Positions 4,880 through 5,990 of a stretch of DNA of 5,990 nucleotides are shown in pieces. Position numbers and translations under genes: made by a program. The notes under the pieces are model-generated. The model was not told the DNA's origin and searched no databases. It worked only from the letters and a program-made list of their open reading frames with translations. This DNA comes from an uncultured Thermoleophilia bacterium (lineage in GTDB: Bacteria; Actinomycetota; Thermoleophilia; UBA2241). The stretch covers positions 1 to 5,990 of the forward strand of contig CAIWHY010000434.1 in NCBI GenBank assembly GCA_903912585.1, given 5' to 3'. Numbering within the stretch: position 1 is the first letter of the stretch; the number at the start of each line of letters is the position of its first letter.

Positions 4880-5938
4880 TCACGCCTCGTAGACCTCGAT
4901 CTCGACCGCCTTGACGGCCACGAAGACAGGACCGCCGTCGTCGAGGTGCAAGGAGGCCACGGCCCCCGGGGTGACCTCGGCGATGATCGGCAGCACGCCG
5001 CTCACATGGGCGCGCACGTGATTCCCGATGACGTCGAGGTCCCCGACCGCGCCTTCCCAGACGTTCCTCGGCGAGCCTTCCGGGAAGACGCGGTGAAGGG
5101 CGACCGCCCGCGGTGAGATCACGGCGAACACATCGCCCGACTCCGGCACGGGGTCGGCGACGACAAGGTGCCGACCGTTCTCCAGCACGACCGAGCGCTG
5201 CTCGGCGCGGCCGCGATACAGGTTCAGGCCGAGCAGGTCGGCCACATATCGAGAGCGCGGGTGCGCGGACAGCTCCTCCGGCGTCCCGGCCTGGACGACG
5301 CGCCCGGCCTCCAGGACGACGAGCCGGTCGCCGAGGGTCATCGCCTCTATGGGGTCGTGCGTGATCACGAGGCACATCCCGGGAAATGCGGCAAGGTGCC
5401 GGGAGAGGCCGCGGCGCAGCTCGGCGCGGGCGCCGGCATCCATGGCGGCAAGAGGCTCGTCGAGCAGGAGCAGGCGCGGGTCGGTGGCGAGCGCCCGCGC
5501 GAGGGCGACGCGCTGCGCCTGCCCGCCCGAGAGCGCCCGCGGCTTCTCGGCGGCGACGTCGACCAGCCCTACGCGCTCGAGCTGCGCGAGAGCGCGCTTC
5601 CGCGCCGCGGCGCGCGCGAAGCCGCTCGATCGCGGCCCGAAGGCGACGTTTTCGAGCACGGTCAGGTGCGGGAAGAGCAGATAGTCCTGGAAGACGACGC
5701 CGATCGGCCTCTTCTCGGTGGGCATCCGTACGCCGGCAGCCGGGTCGTCGAGGACGACGCCGTCGAGGACGATGCGGCCGCGCTCGAGCGGCACGAGGCC
5801 GGCGAGCGCGCGAAGGAAGGTCGTCTTGCCGGCGGCGTTGGGCCCGAGCAGCACGACGACGCCGTTGCTCGCCACCCTGAGTTCGACGTCGAGATCGAGG
5901 GTGCCCTTGCGCAGGCCGACGACGGCATCGAGGCTCAT
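4880..5938 (-). CDS. modC: Molybdate-type ABC transporter ATP-binding protein ModC
   Basis: This 352-residue ATPase would drive molybdate (or tungstate) uptake with a ModB-like permease and ModA-like binding protein, neither fully visible here. Residues 1-235 are the ABC domain. Walker A is GPNAAGKTT (32-40). The Q-loop is VFQDYLLFPHLTV (82-94, Gln84). The signature is LSGGQAQRVALARAL (136-150). Walker B is LLLLDEP (156-162). The H-loop His is 194 in VITHDPIEAM. Residues about 288-350 (SPRNVWEGAVGDLDVIGNHV and onward, including AEVTPGA) form a single TOBE/Mop-type oxyanion-sensing domain. Length, TOBE type and the neighbouring Mo-cofactor genes favour molybdate over sulfate, but CysA-like or tungstate-specific transport is not excluded. 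The start at 5938 overlaps the upstream frame by ATGA and has a modest GGAAG 7 nt before it. A spacer of about 117 bp (or 257 bp if the small ORF is false) separates it from mobAB on the same strand. Confidence 0.88.
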   Translation of the reverse strand: MSLDAVVGLRKGTLDLDVELRVASNGVVVLLGPNAAGKTTFLRALAGLVPLERGRIVLDGVVLDDPAAGVRMPTEKRPIGVVFQDYLLFPHLTVLENVAFGPRSSGFARAAARKRALAQLERVGLVDVAAEKPRALSGGQAQRVALARALATDPRLLLLDEPLAAMDAGARAELRRGLSRHLAAFPGMCLVITHDPIEAMTLGDRLVVLEAGRVVQAGTPEELSAHPRSRYVADLLGLNLYRGRAEQRSVVLENGRHLVVADPVPESGDVFAVISPRAVALHRVFPEGSPRNVWEGAVGDLDVIGNHVRAHVSGVLPIIAEVTPGAVASLHLDDGGPVFVAVKAVEIEVYEA

Positions 5939-5990
5939 GGCCGACTTCCATCTGCAGGTCGCATGGCCGGAGCGCTCATCGTGAGGGGAA
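5935..5990 (-). CDS. C-terminal tail of an upstream gene, possibly the permease ModB
   Basis: On the minus strand a frame open from the right edge ends PLTMSAPAMRPADGSRP and then TGA. It shares ATGA with the modC start. Four-base overlaps of this kind are common inside transporter operons, and ModB normally precedes ModC. The visible 17 residues are hydrophilic, as a cytoplasmic permease tail would be, but they carry no diagnostic motif, so the identity is inferred from position only. Confidence 0.35.
   Translation of the reverse strand, partial: PLTMSAPAMRPADGSRP

Noticed and set aside
4848..5951. A 367-codon minus-strand frame covering modC in a different phase.
   Set aside because: It is nearly all Arg/Pro/Ala and shares the region with a modC frame that contains every ABC motif.
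1..5990. CRISPR arrays, tRNA or rRNA genes.
   Set aside because: I found no regularly spaced repeats, no tRNA-like cloverleaf with the usual T-loop sequence, and no rRNA-like stretches on either strand.

Overview
The window is about 6 kb of very GC-rich DNA. Its third-position G/C bias, the subtypes of its insertion sequences, and its single-polypeptide MobA-MobB protein suggest a high-GC bacterium, most likely an actinomycete-type lineage (Actinomycetota, perhaps a Coriobacteriia- or Thermoleophilia-like organism). That placement is an inference from style, not from a marker gene.

Layout. (1) Positions 1-2040 are a decayed accessory zone. It holds the start of an IS3-type OrfA leaving the left edge (minus strand) with its probable terminal repeat. 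A second, oppositely oriented repeat-like end lies 15 bp away. Next come a frameshifted gene encoding a Zn-ribbon-like and winged-helix-like protein (plus strand), a small one-helix membrane protein translationally overlapped with it, and the 3' part of a second, different IS3-superfamily OrfB (minus strand) broken by three small indels. (2) Positions 2119-3363 hold an intact moeA (plus). (3) Convergent to it on the minus strand are a mobA-mobB fusion gene (3498-4622), a possible 47-codon-scale leader ORF overlapping its start by ATGA, and a molybdate-type ABC ATPase gene, modC (4880-5938). modC in turn overlaps by ATGA the tail of a gene entering from the right edge, possibly the permease modB.

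Function. The right two thirds form a molybdenum locus. ModC powers molybdate (or tungstate) import. MoeA inserts the metal into adenylylated molybdopterin. The MobA half attaches GMP to give the bis-MGD cofactor, and the MobB half is the GTP-binding accessory. moeA is not co-directional with mobAB and modC, so there are at least two transcription units that converge at 3364-3497.

No clearly new multi-gene system is visible. The items most worth a second look are the broken Zn-ribbon/winged-helix gene with its exact 4-bp duplication, the head-to-head IS-like ends, the ATGA-coupled small ORF before mobAB, and a Trp in place of the usual Lys in the MoeA KPGKP motif.
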